Notes under the pieces: model-generated
Seen by the model: only the letters and a program-made list of their open reading frames with translations
What the model was told of the DNA's origin: nothing
Database searches by the model: none
Origin: Acanthochromis polyacanthus
Lineage: Eukaryota > Chordata > Actinopteri > Pomacentridae
Assembly: GCF_021347895.1 (NCBI RefSeq)
Contig: NC_067129.1
Coordinates: forward strand, 36,180,604-36,244,603
Length of the DNA: 64,000 nt
Reading direction: 5' to 3'
Program-made: the position numbers and the translations under genes
Part shown: in pieces, positions 32,542 to 45,366 of the stretch
How positions within the stretch are numbered: position 1 is the stretch's first letter
Layout: each line of letters starts with the position of its first letter

Positions 32542-35500
32542 TGTCTCTCAGAACAACTGCATTTTTGAGGGCCTAAACATGCTCAAAAAGTCATGAAAAT
32601 TTGCACACACATCAGAACTGGCGAAAAATTTCATATTTTGTAGGGCATGTGGAGGTGTGTGCAAAAATGGCTCCATAGCGCCCCCTACAAAATTTTAAAA
32701 AGTGGTATTAGGCCAACTCAGAGGGAGTTTGGTCGAGAGCAACAAAATTTGGGAGGCATATGCAGCACATCAGGAAACACAAAAAAGTCAATCACAGCCA
32801 TGCTCTACACCCAACAGGAAGTGCGCCATCATGCGTTAACTGTACAAAATCTATGATGAACTCCTCCTAGGGGAAAAGTCTGAGCGATCTGAAATTTTGC
32901 CAGTACATACAGCAGACCTTCATGAGAAAAAGTTATCAAAATCTTCCTCCATAGTTAAAGGGTGTGGTCGTGGCGGCCTGTCGAAATTTGATCCTTCGCC
33001 ATGAAACAGGAAATGCTGTCTAACTCTCCTGAACATGCTCCGATCTGAATGAAACTTTACATGTATGATCACAGACCTGCCTCGATGACATCCATACAGC
33101 AAGATTCATTCACAGTCACAGCGCCACCTTGTGGTATCAAGAATTTGACATTTTTTAGACTTTCATGTACTATTCTTAGCCTGGTGCTCAGATTCACCTC
33201 AGATGTTGTGACATAAGCCTGAACACATTGATGATGAAGCACAGAAAAAATGGTGACGTGTGATGAAAAGGCGTGTCTGTGGCGGGACGGCAAAGTTTGA
33301 TGTTTCGCCATGAAAATTGAAGTGTTCATATCTCAGCTGCAAAGGATCCTATCTGCCCCAAACTTCATGTGCTGGACACCAGAACCAGTTTGAGGACATC
33401 CACACTGAAAAATTTAGAAAAGTCATAGCGCCACCTCTTGGTAACAAGCAGTTTAGAAATTACATTTGCACACATCATTGCTCCAAACTTTGTCATATCA
33501 TTCTGAAAATTGGTCAGCTGATTCTTCACCCCCAGACAATACCACAGTGTGAAGATTTTGATATTTGATGAAATGCTGTTGCCGTGGCAACGCGTTGTTT
33601 TTGTGACAAACAAAGTACTTTTTGACAGGCTTAGAATGTTCAACAGCTCACCAAAATTTACACACACATCACAGTTGTCTCAAGGAATAACACTGTATGC
33701 ATCTCCATAGGGCATGTGCTATAGCGCCCCCTGCAGTATGTTTAATAAACAGCCCCCGCAGCATGTTTCACCTACATCCACACAATTTGGGAGGCCTATA
33801 GAGCACACCAGGACACACAAAAAGCCTCTTGGAGCCACCCCCTAAACTCAACAGGAAGTCCGCCATTTTGAATTAAGTGGATAAAATTTCTGTATTTTTT
33901 TCATTTTTGAGAGCGAACTCCTCCTCGGGGTTAAGGTCTAGAGAGCTGAAATTTTGCCAGGATATACAACACGATGTTATGATCAAAAGTTATCAAAGGA
34001 TTCTTGCAGAGTCAAAGGGTGTGGACATGGCGACCTCCAGAATTTTGATGGTTCGCCATGAAACATCAAGTGCTACCTGACTATCCTCTGCATGCGCCAA
34101 TCTACCTCAGACCTCACATGATTAAACACAGTCCTGTCCTGATCACATTTATAGGCCAAAATACATTCACAGCATGTACCATAGCGCCCCCTAAAAGAAT
34201 TTAAAAAATGGCCTCCACACAGACTTTCACCTATTCAATTCAATTTTCAATTCAATTTTATTTATATAGCGTCAATTACAGTCAAATCGTCTCAAGACGC
34301 TTTACAGAACCCATATGCCTGACCCCCAGAGCAAGCCCAAAGGCGACAGTGGCAAGGAAAAACACCCTTTTAACAGGGAAGAAACCTCGAGCAGAACCCG
34401 GCTCTAAATAGGGGGACCCATCTGCCTGCTGGCCGGGCGGGTTGAGAAGGACAGAAGAGGGCAAGGGGGAGGGATGGGAGAAGAGGGAGGGGTGAGAAAG
34501 CAAGGAAAACACAACACACATTTGAATACATGCATGACAGGATATGTGACACAGACAAAGTATAAGCTAACATTGAAAACTGACTCATAGTTTACTCTTA
34601 TGATGTACGGCTCTGACATTAAACATACTCCTTATATAGCTAGCAGTAAAATTCAAACAGTATGTAAGTTAGCATAACAGTATATTGAAGGCGATGCAGA
34701 GTTGACTCGTGGAAAAAGGGAATTGGAAGCAGAGGGCTGGTGGAAGGTCAGTAGCAGCATCCCACAGTGGACATGGTGGAGACTGGACCAGCTGGTGGAA
34801 CATCGACCGCAGATCTGAAGCATCCAGCTCTGGGACCAGGGACACTCGGAGAAATAGCACAGGGGGAAACAGAGTGAATGTACTGCAATAACGGTATACA
34901 TATTAAATGTAAAGGTAGATAGAGAAGGGCTCAGTGCGTCAAGAAAAGTCCCCCAGCAGCCTAGGCCTATAGCAGCATGACTAGGGGCAGAACGAAGGGA
35001 CGTCCAAGAAGGAGTCAGCTGTACAATGAAGACACAAGCCGAACCTCTGTGGGTCACCCAGTCAGCCCCAACTATAAACTATGAAATTTGGCATGCATAT
35101 GTAGCACATCAGTGCAAGCAAAAAAGTCTCTTGGAGTCATTCTCTTAACACAACAGAAAGTCAGCCATTTTGAATTAAATGTCAGATTTTTGGTGTTTTT
35201 GGTCATTTTCAACAATTCATTTGTCACTAGCAATAACTCCAAAACACCTGAATTTGGGAAAATATATAAGAAACGCCTTCAGGTTGCATATTTGCGAAAA
35301 TTGTTCACAAAACTCAAAGGGCGTGGCCATGGCGGCCAACTGAACTTTAATGTTACGACATGAAGCAGGATGTCTTGTGTAAATCCCCTGTACACGCTGC
35401 AATCCGCCTCAAACTTTACATGTTTGATCAGAGTCCAGTCCTGATGAGTTTCATAGACCAACATACAGTCACAGAGATAGCGCCACCTGGTGGATGGACA

Positions 35501-35690
35501 CAAAGTGCTGCATAAATAACCTATACATGCTCCAATCTGCCTGAAATTTGACCTGTGTGCTCAGAATCCAGCCTTTGTGACATTCATGGGCCTAAATACA
35601 CTCTCAGTCGTAGCATTGCCTGGTGGAGATGCTTGGGGTCGCCGACCAGCAAGTATGCGAGGACCCGTTCAACGCTGCTCACAGCTTTAA
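32511..35690 (+). repeat. T1 unit 5, split by an insertion
   Basis: Alpha body following a long (ATT)n (32507-32541), with an RFX-like palindrome at 33578-33591. The body is interrupted at TTTCACCTAT by an 845-bp foreign element (34235-35079), then resumes at ACTATGAAATTTGGC and ends with the usual tail. The uninterrupted sum is about 2.33 kb, the family norm. Confidence 0.85.
34235..35079. mobile_element. Interspersed teleost element inserted in T1 unit 5
   Basis: Starts TCAATTCAATTTTCAATTC then TTTATTTATATAGCGTCAAT, AGACGCTTTACAGAACCC, a pyrimidine-poor GGGAGGGG stretch, and ends near CACCCAGTCAGCCCCAACTA. The opening text is common in many fish genomes. No ORF with a recognised domain is present (minus-strand ORFs here are unremarkable). 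Flanks match neighbouring T1 units on both sides, so it is a clean insertion; a possible short duplication (ACTAT/CCTAT) is ambiguous. The class is not certain. Confidence 0.75.
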
Positions 35691-38180
35691 TTATTAGGGT
35701 CCGAGCACCGAGGTGCCGAGGACAGGCGGTGCAAGGGCACCGGCTGTCCAAGGCACCAACGGTGCCGTAGGACCCTATTGAAACCCTACGGTTTATTATT
35801 ATTAGGGTCCGAGCACCAACGGTGCCGAAGGACCCTATTGGAACCTTAGGGTTTTTTATTATTATTATTATTCTGCCAAAACAACTGCATTTTTCAGGTC
35901 CTGAACATGCTCGAAAAGTCATGAAAATTTGCACACACATCAGAACTGGCGAAAAATTTCATATTTTTTAGGGCATGTGGAGGTGTGTGGCAAAATGGCT
36001 CCATAGCGCCCCCTACAAAATTTTAAAAAGTGGTATTAGGCCAACTCGGAGGGAATTTGGCCGAGAGCTAAAAAATTTGGGAGGCATATGCAGCACATCA
36101 GGAAACACAAAAAAGTCAATCACAGCCATGCTCTACACCCAACAGGAAGTGCGCCATCATGCGTTAACTGTACAAAATCTATGATGAACTCCTCCTAGGG
36201 GAAAAGTCTGAGCGATCTGAAATTTTGCCAGTACATACAGCAGACCTTCCTGAGAAAAAGTTATCAAAATCTTCCTCCATAGTTAAAGGGTGTGGTCGTG
36301 GCGGCCTGTCGAAATTTGATCCTTCGCCATGAAACAGGAAATGCTGTCTAACTCTCCTGAACATGCTCCGATCTGAATGAAACTTTACATGTATGATCAC
36401 AGACCTGCCTCGATGACATCCATACAGCAAGATTCATTCACAGTCACAGCGCCACTTTGTGGTATCAAGAATTTGACATTTTTTAGACTTTCATGTACTA
36501 TTCTTAGCCTGTTGCTCAGATTCACCTCAGATGTTGTGACATAAGCCTGAACACATTGATGATGAAGCACAGAAAAAATGGTGACGTGTGATGAAAAGGC
36601 GTGTCTGTGGCGGGACGGCAAAGTTTGATGTTTCGCCATGAAAATTGAAGTGTTCATATCTCAGCTGCAAAGGATCCTATCTGCCCCAAACTTCATGTGC
36701 TGGACACCAGAACCAGTTTGAGGACATCCACACTGAAAAATTTAGAAAAAGTCATAGCGCCACCTCTTGGTAACAAGCAGTTTAGAAATTACATTTGCAC
36801 ACATCATTGCTCCAAACTTTGTCATATCATTCTGAAAATTGGTCAGCTAATTCTTCACCCCCAGACAATACCACAGTGTGAAGATTTTGATATTTGATGA
36901 AATGCTGTTGCCGTGGCAACGCGTTGTTTTTGTGACAAACAACGTACTTTTTGACAGGCTTAGAATGTTCAACAGCTCACCAAAATTTACACACACATCA
37001 CAGTCGTCTCAAGGAATAACACTGTATGCATCTCTGCAGGGCATGTGCTATAGCGCCCCCTGCAGTATGTTTAAGAAACAGCCCCCGCAGCATGTTTCAC
37101 CGACATCCACAAAATTTGGGAGGCCTATAGAGCACACCAGGACACACAAAAAAGCCTCTTGGAGCCATCCCCTAAACTCAACAGGAAGTCCGCCATTTTG
37201 AATTAAGTGGATAAAATTTCTGTATTTTTTTAATTTTTGAGAGCGAACTCCTCCTCGGGGTTAAGGTCTAGAGAGCTGAAATTTTGCCAGGATATACAAC
37301 ACGATGTTATGATCAAAAGTTATTAAAAGATTCTTCCAGAGTCAAAGGGTGTGGACATGGCGACATCCAGAATTTTGATGGTTCGCCATGAAACATCAAG
37401 TCCTACCGAACTATCCTCTGCATGCTCCAATCTACCTCAGACCTCACATGATTAAACACAGTCCTGTCCTGATCACATTTATAGGCCAAAATACATTCAC
37501 AGCATGTTCCATAGCGCCCCCTACAGCATTTTTAAGAATAGCCTCCACAGAGACTTTCACCTATGACTATGAAATTTGACATGCAAATGTAGCACGTCAG
37601 TGCAAACAAAAAAGTCTCTTGGAGTCATTTTCTAAACCCAACAGAAAGTCCGCTATTTTGAATTAAATGTCAGATTTTTGGTGTTTTTGATCATTTTCAA
37701 CAATTGATTTCTCACAGGCAATAGCTCCAAAACACCTGAAATTGGGACAATATATAAAACACGCCTTCAGGTTGCATATTTGCGAAAATTGTTCACAAAA
37801 CTCAACGGGCGTGGCCATGGCGACCAACTGAACTTTAATGTTACGCCATGAAGCAGGACATCTGGTGTAAATCCCCTGTACACGCTGCAATCTACCTCAA
37901 ACTTTACAAGTTTGATCACAGTCCAGTCCTGATGAGTTTCATAGACCACTATACAGTCACAGACATAGTGCCACCTGGTGGATGGACACAAAGTGCTGCA
38001 AAAATAGTCTGTACATGCTCCAATCTGCCTGAAATTTGACCTGTGTGCTCAGAATCAAGCCCTTGTAGTATTCATGGGCCTAAATACACGCTCAGTCGCA
38101 GCATTGCCTGGTGGAGATGCTTGTGGTCGCCGACCAGCAAGGATGCGAGGACCCGTTCAACGCTGCTCGCAGCTTTAATT
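35691..38180 (+). repeat. T1 unit 6 with full plus mini A head
   Basis: Full head at 35696-35776 and mini head at 35804-35836, separated by CCCTACGGTTTATTATTATT. (ATT)n and a CTGCCAAAACAACTG body start follow. RFX-like palindrome at 36907-36920. Parallels unit 3 at an offset of 7,985 bp in its first half. Confidence 0.85.
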
Positions 38181-40497
38181 ATTATTTGTCTCTCAGAACA
38201 ATTGCATTTTTGAGGGCCTAAACATGCTCAAAAAGTCATGAAAATTCGCACACACATCAGGACTGGTGAAAAATTTCATATTTTAAAGGGATTGTGGAGG
38301 TGTGTGGCAAAATGGCTCCATAGCGCCCCCTACACTTTCCCACGCCCAGCATGTTTCACCTGCAGCTACCAAATTTGGTACACATATGAAGCACATCAGA
38401 CTGAACAAAAAAGTCAGTGACAGCCATATTCCAAACCCAACAGGAAGTGAGCTGTTTTACGTTGAATGTCAGATTTTGCCCATTTTTCATTTTTTTCCAG
38501 AGCGAACTCCTCCCAGGGGGAAACTCCAATTCGCCTCAAATTCAACCAGTACATACAGGAGGCCTTAATGAGCAAAAGTTATTAAAATCTTTTTCAAAAG
38601 TCAAAGGGCGTGTCCGTGGCGGTCTGTGGAATTTTGATCCTTCGCCATGAAATTTCAAGTGCTGTGTAAATGCCCTGAACATGCTCCAATCTGCCTGAAA
38701 CTTTATATGCATGATCAGATTCCTGCCCTGATCACATCCATATGATGAAATCCATTCACAGTCAGAGCGCCACCTGCTGGCAAAAGAAAATGTCATTTTT
38801 TACACTTTGATGTATTATTCTTTGCCTCTTGCTCAGATTCACCTCAAATGTGGTGACATAAACCTTAACATGTTGATGATGATTCACAGTGAAAATGGTG
38901 ACGTGTCATCAAAAGGTGTGTCTGTGGCGGCGCGGCGAATTTTGATGTCTCGCCATGACGACTAAAATGTTTATATCTCAGCAAATCCTAATCGTATCTG
39001 CCCCAAACTTCATGTGCTGGACACCAGGCCCACTCTGAGGACATCCACACTCAAAATTTTAGGAAAAGTTGTAGCGCCACCTATTGATAACAAGAAGTTT
39101 AGAAATTACATTTGCACACACCATTGCTCCAAACTTTTTCATATCCTTCTGAAAATTGGTCAGCTGATTCATCACACCCTGACAATGCCAAAGTGTGAAG
39201 ATTTTAGCATTTGATAAAATGCTGTTGCCGTGGCAACGTGTTGTTGTTGTGACAAACAAAGTAGTTTTTGACAGGCTTAGAATGCTCAACAGCTCACCAA
39301 AATTTACACACACATCACTGTCGTCTCCAGGAATAAGAATGTATACATCTCCACAGGGCATGTGCTATTGCGCCCCCTACAGTATGTTTAATAAACAGCC
39401 CCGGCAGCACGTTTCACCTACATCCTCAAAATTTGGGAGACACATAGAGCACATCAGAACGCACAAAAAAGCCTCTTGGAGCCATCCCCTAAACCCAACA
39501 GGAAGTCCGTCATTTTGAATTAAGTGGACAAATTTTCTGTATTTTTTTCATTTTTGAGAGCGAACTCCTCCTCGGGGTTAAGGTCTAGAGAGCTGAAATT
39601 TTGCCAGGATATACAACACGATGTTATGATCAAAAGTTATCAAAGGATTCTTGCAGAGTCAAAGGGTGTGGACATGGCGACCTCCAGAATTTTGATGGTT
39701 CGCCATGAAACATCGAGTGCTACCTAACTATCCTCTGCATGCTCCAATCTACCTCAGACCTCACATGATTAAACACAGTCCTGTCCTGATCACATTTATT
39801 GGCTAAAATACATCCACAGCATCTACCATAGCGCCCCCTAAAAGAATTTAAAAAATAGCCTCCACACAGACTTTCACCTATGACTATGAAATTTGGCATG
39901 CATATGTAGCACATCAGTGCAAGCAAAAAAGTCTCTTGGAGTCATTCTCTAAACACAACAGAAAGTCAGCCATTCTGAATTAAATGTCAGATTTTTGGTG
40001 TTTTTGGTCATTTTCAACAATTCATTTGTCACTGGCAATAACTCCAAAACACCTGAATTTGGGAAAATATATAAGAAACGCCTTCAGGTTGCATATTTGC
40101 GAAAATTGTTCACAAAACTCAAAGGGCATGGCCATGGCGGCCAACTGAACTTTAATGTTACGCCATGAAGCAGGACGTCTTGTGTAAATCCCCTGTACAT
40201 GCTGTAATCTACCTCAAACTTTACATGTTTGATCAGAGTCCAGTCCTGATGAGTTTCATAGACCACTATACAGACACAGAGATAGCGCCACCTGGTGGAT
40301 GGACAGAAAGTGCTGCATAAATAGCCTGTACATGCTCCAATCTGCCTGAAATTTGACCTGTGTGCTAAGAATCCAGCCTTTGTGACATTCATGGGCCTAC
40401 ATACACTCTCAGTCGTAGTATTGCCTGGTGGAAAGGCTTGGGGTCGCCGACCAGCAAGGATGCGAGGACCCGTTCAACGCTGCTCGCAGCTTTAATT
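38181..40497 (+). repeat. T1 unit 7 (headless, beta subtype)
   Basis: TGTCTCTCAGAACAATTG start, beta signature CACTTTCCCACGCCCAGC, and a GCGCCACCTGCTGG core near 38767. Unlike units 4, 8 and 12 it keeps an intact RFX-like palindrome at 39224-39237. It is also more divergent in its third quarter (CCACTCTGAGGACATCC). Confidence 0.82.
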
Positions 40498-42817
40498 ATT
40501 ATTATTATTATTTGTCTCTCAGAACAATTGCATTTTTGAGGGCCTAAACATGCTCAAAAACTCATGAAAATTTGTACACACATCAGGACTGGTGAAAAAT
40601 TTCATATTTTAAAGGAATTGTAGAGGTGTGTGGCAAAATGGCTCCATAGCGCCCCCTACACTTTCCCACGCCCATCATGTTTCACCTACAGCTACCAAAT
40701 TTGGTACACATATGCAGCACATCAGACTGAACAAAAAAGTCAGTGACAGCCATATTCCAAACCCAACAGGAAGTGAGCTATTTTAAGTTGAATGTGAGAT
40801 TTTGCCCATTTTTCATTTTTTTCCAGAGCGAACTCCTCCCAGGGGGAAACTCCAATTCGCCTCAAATTCAACCAGTACATACAGGAGGCCTTAATGAGCA
40901 AAAGTTATCAAAATCTTTTTCAAAAGTCAAAGGGCGTGTCCGTGGCGGTCTGTGGAATTTTGATCCTTCGCCATGAAATTTCAAGTTGTGTGTAAATGCC
41001 CTGAACATGCTCCAATCTGCCTGAAACTTTATATGTATGATCAGATTCCTGCCCTGATCACATCCATATGATGAAATCCATTCACAGTCAGAGCGCCACC
41101 TGCTGGCAACAGAAAATGTCATTTTTTACACTTTGATGTATTATTCTTTGTCTCTTGCTCAGATTCACCTCAAATGTGGTGAAATAAACCTTAACATGTT
41201 GATGATTATTCACAGTGAAAATGGTGACGTGTCATAAAAAGGTGTGTCTGTGGCGGCGCGGCGAATTTAGATGTCTCGCCATGACGACTAAAATGTTTAT
41301 ATCTCAGCAAATCCTAATCGTATCTGCCCCAAACTTCATGTGCTGGACACCATTCCCAGTGTGAGGTCATCCACGGTGAAAATTTTGGAAAAAGTCATAG
41401 CGCCACCTATTGGTAACAAGAAGTTTAGAAATTACATTTGCACACACCATTGCTCCAAACTTTTTCATATCATTCTGAAAATTGGTCAGCTGATTCTTCA
41501 CCCCCAGACAATACCACAGTGTGAAGATTTTGATATTTGATGAAATGCTGTTGCCGTGCCAACGCGTTGTTTTTGTGACAAACAAAGTACTTTTTGACAG
41601 GCTTAGAATGCTCAACAGCTCACCAAAATTTACACACACATCACTGTCCCTCAAGGAATAACACTGTATGCATCTCTGCAGGGCATGTGCTATAGCGCCC
41701 CCTACAGTATGTTTAATAAACAGCCCCGGCAGCATGTTTCACCTACATCCACAAAATTTGGGAGGCCTATAGAGCACATCACGATGCACAAAAAAGCCTC
41801 TTGGAGCCATCCCCTAAACTCAACAGGAAGTCCGCCATTTTGAATTATGTGGATAAATTTTCTCTATTTTTTTAATTTTTGAGAGCGAACTCCTCCTAGG
41901 GTTAACTCCTAGAGACCTCAAATTTTACCAGGGTATACAACACGATGTTATGATCAAAAGTTATTAAAAGATTCTTCCAGAGTCAAAGGGTGTGGACATG
42001 GCGACCTCCAGAATTTTGATGGTTCGCCATGAAACATCAAGTGCTATCTAACTATCCTCTGCATGCTCCAATCTACCTCAGACCTCACATGATTAAACAC
42101 AGTCCTGTCCTGATCACATTTATAGGCTAAAATACATTCACAGCATGTACCATAGCGCCCCCTAAAGCATTTAAAAATAGCCTCCACACAGACTTTCAGC
42201 TAGGACTATGAAATTTGGCATGCAAATGTAGCATGTCAGTGCAAACAAAAAAGTCTCTTGGAGTCATTCTCTAAACCCAACAGAAAGTCGGCCATTTTTA
42301 ATTAAATGTCAGATTTTTGGTGTTTTTGGTCATTTTCAAAAATTCATTTCTCACAGGCAATAACTCCAAAACATCTGAATTTGGGAAAATATATAAGACA
42401 CGTCTTCAGGTTGCATATTTGCGAAAATTGTTCATAAAACTCAAAGGGCGTGGCCATGGCGGGCAGCTGAAGTTTAATGTTACGCCATGAAGCAGGACGT
42501 CTTGTGTAAATCCCCTGTACACGCTGCAATCCGCCTCAAACTTTACATGTTTGATCAGAGTCCAGTCCTGATGAGTTTCATAGACCAACATACAGTCACA
42601 GAGATAGCGCCACCTGGTGGATGGACACAAAGTGCTGCATAAATAGCCTGTACATGCTCAAATCTGCCTGAAATTTGACCTGTGTGCTCAGAATCCAGCC
42701 TTGTGACATTCATGGGCCTAAATACACTCTCAGTCGTAGCATTGCCTGGTGGAGATGCTTGGGTCGCCGACCAGCAAGTATGCGAGGACCCGTTCAACGC
42801 TGCTCGCAGCTTTAATT
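40498..42817 (+). repeat. T1 unit 8 (headless, beta subtype)
   Basis: Near copy of unit 4 at an offset of 10,305 bp, including the disrupted GTTGCCGTGCCAAC palindrome near 41551. Perfect CTCF-type core near 42606-42620. Ends with the standard tail, followed directly by the full A head of unit 9. Confidence 0.85.
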
Positions 42818-45230
42818 AGGGTCCGAGCACCGAGGTGCCGAGGACAGGCGGTGCAAGGGCACCGGCTGTCCAAGGCACCAACGGTGCCGTAGGACCCTAT
42901 TGAACCCTACGGTTTATTATTATTATTATTATTATTTGTCTCTCAGAACAACTGCATTTTTGAGGGCCTAAACATGCTCAAAAACTCATGAAAATTTGCA
43001 CACACATCAGAACTGGTGAAAAATTTTATATTCTAAAGGAATTGTGGTAGTGTATGACAAAATGGCTCCATAGCGCCCCCTACAAAATTTTAAAAAGTGG
43101 TATTAGGCCAACTCGGAGGGAATTTGGCCGAGAGCTAAAAAATTTGGGAGGCATATGCAGCACATCAGGAAACACAAAAAAGTCAATCACAGCCATGCTC
43201 TACACCCAACAGGAAGTGCGCCATCATGCGTTAACTGTACAAAATCTATGATGAACTCCTCCTAGGGGAAAGTCTGAGCGATCTGAAATTTTGCCAGTAC
43301 ATACAGCAGACCTTCCTGAGAAAAAGTTATCAAAATCTTCCTCCATAGTTAAAGGGTGTGGTCGTGGCGGCCTGTCGAAATTTGATCCTTCGCCATGAAA
43401 CAGGAAATGCTGTCTAACTCTCCTGAACATGCTCCGATCTGAATGAAACTTTACATGTATGATCACAGACCTGCCTCGATGACATCCATACAGCAAGATT
43501 CATTCAGTCACAGCGCCACCTTGTGGTATCAAGAATTTGACATTTTTTACACTTTCATGTACTATTCTTAGCCTGTTGCTCAGATTCACCTCAGATGTTG
43601 TGACATAAGCCTGAACACATTGATGATGAAGCACAGAAAAAATGGTGACGTGTGATGAAAAGGCGTGTCTGTGGCGGGACGGCAAAGTTTGATGTTTCGC
43701 CATGAAAATTGAAGTGTTCATATCTCAGCTGCAAAGGATCCTATCTGCCCCAAACTTCATGTGCTGGACACCAGAACCAGTTTGAGGACATCCACACTGA
43801 AAAATTTAGAAAAAGTCATAGCGCCACCTCTTGGTAACAAGCAGTTTAGAAATTACATTTGCACACATCATTGCTCCAAACTTTGTCATATCATTCTGAA
43901 AATTGGTCAGCTGATTCTTCACCCCCAGACAATACCACAGTGTGAAGATTTTGATATTTGATGAAATACTGTTGCCGTGGCAACGCGTTGTTTTTGTGAC
44001 AAACAAAGTACTTTTTGACAGGCTTAGAATGTTCAACAGCTCACCAAAATTTACACACACATCACAGTCGTCTCAAGGAATAACACTGTATGCATCTCTG
44101 CAGGGCATGTGCTATAGCGCCCCCTGCAGTATGTTTCATAAACAGCCCCGGCAGCATGTTTCACCTACATCCACAAAATTTGGGAGGCCTATAGAGCACA
44201 CCAGGACACACAAAAAAGCCTCTTGGAGCCATCCCCTAAACTCAACAGGAAGTCCGCCATTTTGAATTAAGTGGATAAAATTTCTGTATTTTTTTCATTT
44301 TTGAGAGCGAACTCCTCCTCGGGGTTAAGGTCTAGAGAGCTGAAATTTTGCCAGGATATACAACACGATGTTATGATCAAAAGTTATCAAAGGATTCTTG
44401 CAGAGTCAAAGGGTGTGGACATGGCGACCTCCAGAATTTTGATGGTTCGCCATGAAACATCAAGTGCTACCTAAATATCCTCTGCATGCTCCAATCTACC
44501 TCAGACCTCACATGATTAAACACAGTCCTGTCCTGATCACATTTACAGGCCAAAATACATCCACAGCATGTGTCATAGCGCCCCCTAAAAGAATTTAAAA
44601 AATAGCCTCCACACAGACTTTCACCTATGACTATGAAATTTGGCATGCATATGTAGCACATCAGTGCAAGCAAAAAAGTCTCTTGGAGTCATTCTCTAAA
44701 CACAACAGAAAGTCAGCCATTTTGAATTAAATGTCAGATTTTTGGTGTTTTTGGTCATTTTCAACAATTCATTTGTCACTGGCAATAACTCCAAAACACC
44801 TGAATTTGGGAAAATATATAAGAAACGCCTTCAGGTTGCATATTTGCGAAAATTGTTCACAAAACTCAAAGGGCATGGCCATGGCGGCCAACTGAACTTT
44901 AATGTTACGCCATGAAGCAGGACGTCTTGTGTAAATCCCCTGTACATGCAGTAATCTACCTCAAACTTTACATGTTTGATCAGAGTCCAGTCCTGATGAG
45001 TTTCATAGACCACAGACATAGTGCCACCTGGTGGATGGACACAAAGTGCTGCAAAAATAGTCTGTACATGCTCCAATCTGTCTGAAATTTGACCTGAGTG
45101 CTCAGAATCCAGTCCTCGTTACATCCATGAGCCTAAATACACTTTGTCGCAGCATTGCCTGGTGGACATGCTTGGGGTCGCCGACCAGCAAGGATGCGAG
45201 GACCCGTTCAATGCTGCTCGCAGCTTTAAT
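42818..45230 (+). repeat. T1 unit 9 with A head, chimeric 5' end
   Basis: Head at 42818-42898. The first ~150 bp of body is unusual (AATTTTATATTCTAAAGG), then alpha sequence begins at the first CTCF-like core. A 2-bp deletion (ATTCAGTCACAG instead of ATTCACAGTCACAG) near 43500 is shared with unit 11. RFX-like palindrome 43971-43984. From about 43060 to 45220 it is practically identical to 47812-49972 (offset 4,752). Confidence 0.85.
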
Positions 45231-45327
45231 TAGGGTCCGAGCACCGAGGTGCCGAGGACAGGCGGTGCAAGGGCACCGGCTGTCCAAGGCACCAACGGTG
45301 CCGTAGGACCCTATTGGAACCCTACGG

Positions 45328-45366
<39 letters not shown>

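Noticed and set aside
34282..34619. Minus-strand ORFs of 71-79 codons within the insertion at 34235-35079
   Set aside because: Three overlapping frames of pyrimidine-rich sequence; typical shadows of a GGGAGG-rich repeat.
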